A stretch of 64,000 nt of DNA. It comes from Chryseobacterium cheonjiense. Lineage in GTDB: Bacteria; Bacteroidota; Bacteroidia; Flavobacteriales; Weeksellaceae. Position 1 is the stretch's first letter. The number at the start of each line of letters is the position of its first letter. The notes beneath the pieces were generated by a model. That model was not told the origin of the DNA and searched no databases. It was given only the letters and a program-made list of their open reading frames with translations. A program made the translations under genes and the position numbers. The stretch covers positions 62,001-126,000 of the forward strand of contig NZ_JABBGF010000004.1 in NCBI RefSeq assembly GCF_012927265.1. Reading direction: 5' to 3'. This document shows, piece after piece, positions 62,934-64,000 of this stretch.

Positions 62934-64000
62934 ATGATTGTTCTTAGATTTCTGTTAGGTATAGCATTCCTATTTCCTGCAATGAGTTATGCTCAGCAAA
63001 CCCTTGATTACTATATACAAACTGCGAAAAGCAATAGCCCGCTAATAAAGGACAACCAGTTTCAATCAGAAGCTGCACGTCTCGAATTAGAAAGGCTAAA
63101 GTCCGTGTATACCAAACCACAGGTAGGTATCGTAGCCAATTATCTTATGGCACCGGTTGTAGCCAATAATAATGGTAAAACTTCGCTTCAGTTAAGCCCG
63201 GGAAATGCTGATAGCTATTATGGTCAGGATGCAGGGCTTACGAATGGAGGCTTATACCAAGGATTGGTACAAGTAAACCAACCATTATTTATGAAGTCCA
63301 GGTTTTCTGCTATTGCAGATGAAGCCGGTATTGGCATAAAAATAAACCAAAATAATATACGCCTGACCAATTTTGAATTGGAAAAAATAATTACCGACCA
63401 GTACATCCTTTGTCTGCAGGATATGCACCAGATTGATTTCTTAACGAAATACATCAACATTCTAAAAGATCAGAAAGAGCTCACAACGAAGTTGGTAAAC
63501 AGTAGCGTAATCAAGCTTTCAGACCTGTCATTGCTCGATATAGAACTTCAAACTCAACTTATTGCGCAGCAAACAATGCAGGCATCTTACAGCAAGAATA
63601 TATTGGATATGAATGTACTTGCAGGTATACCAGATAGTAATTCATCAAAGAAAATAACACCTTTAGATTTGTTTTTAAACAATGATAATACGGAATCTTC
63701 ATTTACCGAAAAATACAATCTAGATAGCTCCAGACTTGTTGCACAGCAAAAAATATTTGAACTTAAATATAAACCACAATGGAATTTGTTTGCAAACGGT
63801 GGGTTTAATACAACAGATGCTTCGCTCATTTACAGGCGTATCGGTATCAGTGCAGGGGTTTCCTTTACGATGACCTTATTTGATGGCGGGCAGAAAGCGA
63901 TTAATCGTACCAGAACAAACTTTTTACTTCAAACTACGCAAGCGTATAAAGAAAATTTCCTTAATCAAAATTCGGTACGGAAAAACAATTTCTTACAGCA
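62934..64000 (+). CDS. TolC-family outer-membrane efflux protein (3' partial)
   Basis: The frame runs from ATG 62934 to the end of the window without a stop (about 355 residues). A signal peptide ending in SYAQQ is followed by LDYYIQTAKSNSPLIKDNQFQSEAARLELERLKSVYTKPQVGI, the usual first helices of TolC proteins. Then come VQVNQPLFMKSRFSA, a long coiled coil, and IGISAGVSFTMTLFDGGQKAINRTRTN, the second beta-barrel/helix repeat with its LFDGG phrase. As the outer-membrane part of a tripartite pump it is likely followed by membrane-fusion and RND genes outside the window. It is probably transcribed from promoter copy D. Confidence 0.88.
   Translation, partial: MIVLRFLLGIAFLFPAMSYAQQTLDYYIQTAKSNSPLIKDNQFQSEAARLELERLKSVYTKPQVGIVANYLMAPVVANNNGKTSLQLSPGNADSYYGQDAGLTNGGLYQGLVQVNQPLFMKSRFSAIADEAGIGIKINQNNIRLTNFELEKIITDQYILCLQDMHQIDFLTKYINILKDQKELTTKLVNSSVIKLSDLSLLDIELQTQLIAQQTMQASYSKNILDMNVLAGIPDSNSSKKITPLDLFLNNDNTESSFTEKYNLDSSRLVAQQKIFELKYKPQWNLFANGGFNTTDASLIYRRIGISAGVSFTMTLFDGGQKAINRTRTNFLLQTTQAYKENFLNQNSVRKNNFLQ

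Noticed and set aside
1..64000. CRISPR array or rRNA genes
   Set aside because: No regularly spaced short direct repeats and no rRNA-like sequence were seen on either strand.

Overview
The window looks like a Weeksellaceae/Flavobacteriia chromosome, most likely Chryseobacterium or a close relative. Grounds: low GC; SusC/SusD outer-membrane uptake genes; little visible Shine-Dalgarno sequence; and -7 promoter boxes of the Bacteroidota form TAnnTTTG in front of several genes. The species call is inference from protein flavour, not a search.

1-14600, core chromosome. A TonB-dependent receptor end, a periplasmic glycerophosphodiester phosphodiesterase, a SusC/SusD pair and a calcineurin-like phosphoesterase form a probable organophosphate uptake locus. 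Then follow an SDR reductase, PrmA, an SH3-domain secreted protein and a minus-strand run (two small membrane proteins, TetR regulator, OsmC peroxidase, K+ channel, DJ-1/PfpI protein), ending at tRNA-Arg(UCU) and tRNA-Pro(UGG).

15117-42338, a 27-kb accessory island. It is bounded by direct repeats of about 340 bp full of degenerate tRNA 3'-end motifs, with a large serine recombinase just inside the right repeat. Cargo in order: a Gabija-like OLD nuclease plus UvrD helicase (helicase frameshifted); a two-gene unknown locus and several decayed genes; a five-gene set of HD+GHKL (Hsp90-type) ATPase, SF1 helicase-like ATPase, a 709-residue protein of unknown family, a methyltransferase-like protein and an AlkB-type dioxygenase; and a complete Wadjet-like JetABCD set. 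The five-gene set is the best candidate for an undescribed defence or repair system.

42339-64000, a metal and ion resistance region. It begins with an ACR3 arsenite-efflux fragment, then a copper module: Cys-rich secreted protein, HMA/DUF3347 protein, CPH-type P1B ATPase, DUF3347 lipoprotein, haem-binding protein, and a multicopper oxidase fused to a CopB-like barrel. Next come DUF305, VIT-family, methyltransferase, LysR-YeiH and beta-propeller genes, and then a fluoride riboswitch driving a CLC-type antiporter and a DUF190-like protein. Last are a two-component system, an LTA-synthase-like protein, a COG4705 membrane protein, a PepSY-like protein and a TolC-family protein cut by the window end. 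Five promoters here, including that of the two-component system, share one operator-like motif exactly 29 nt before a CTTTG/A box. This predicts a single autoregulated regulon.
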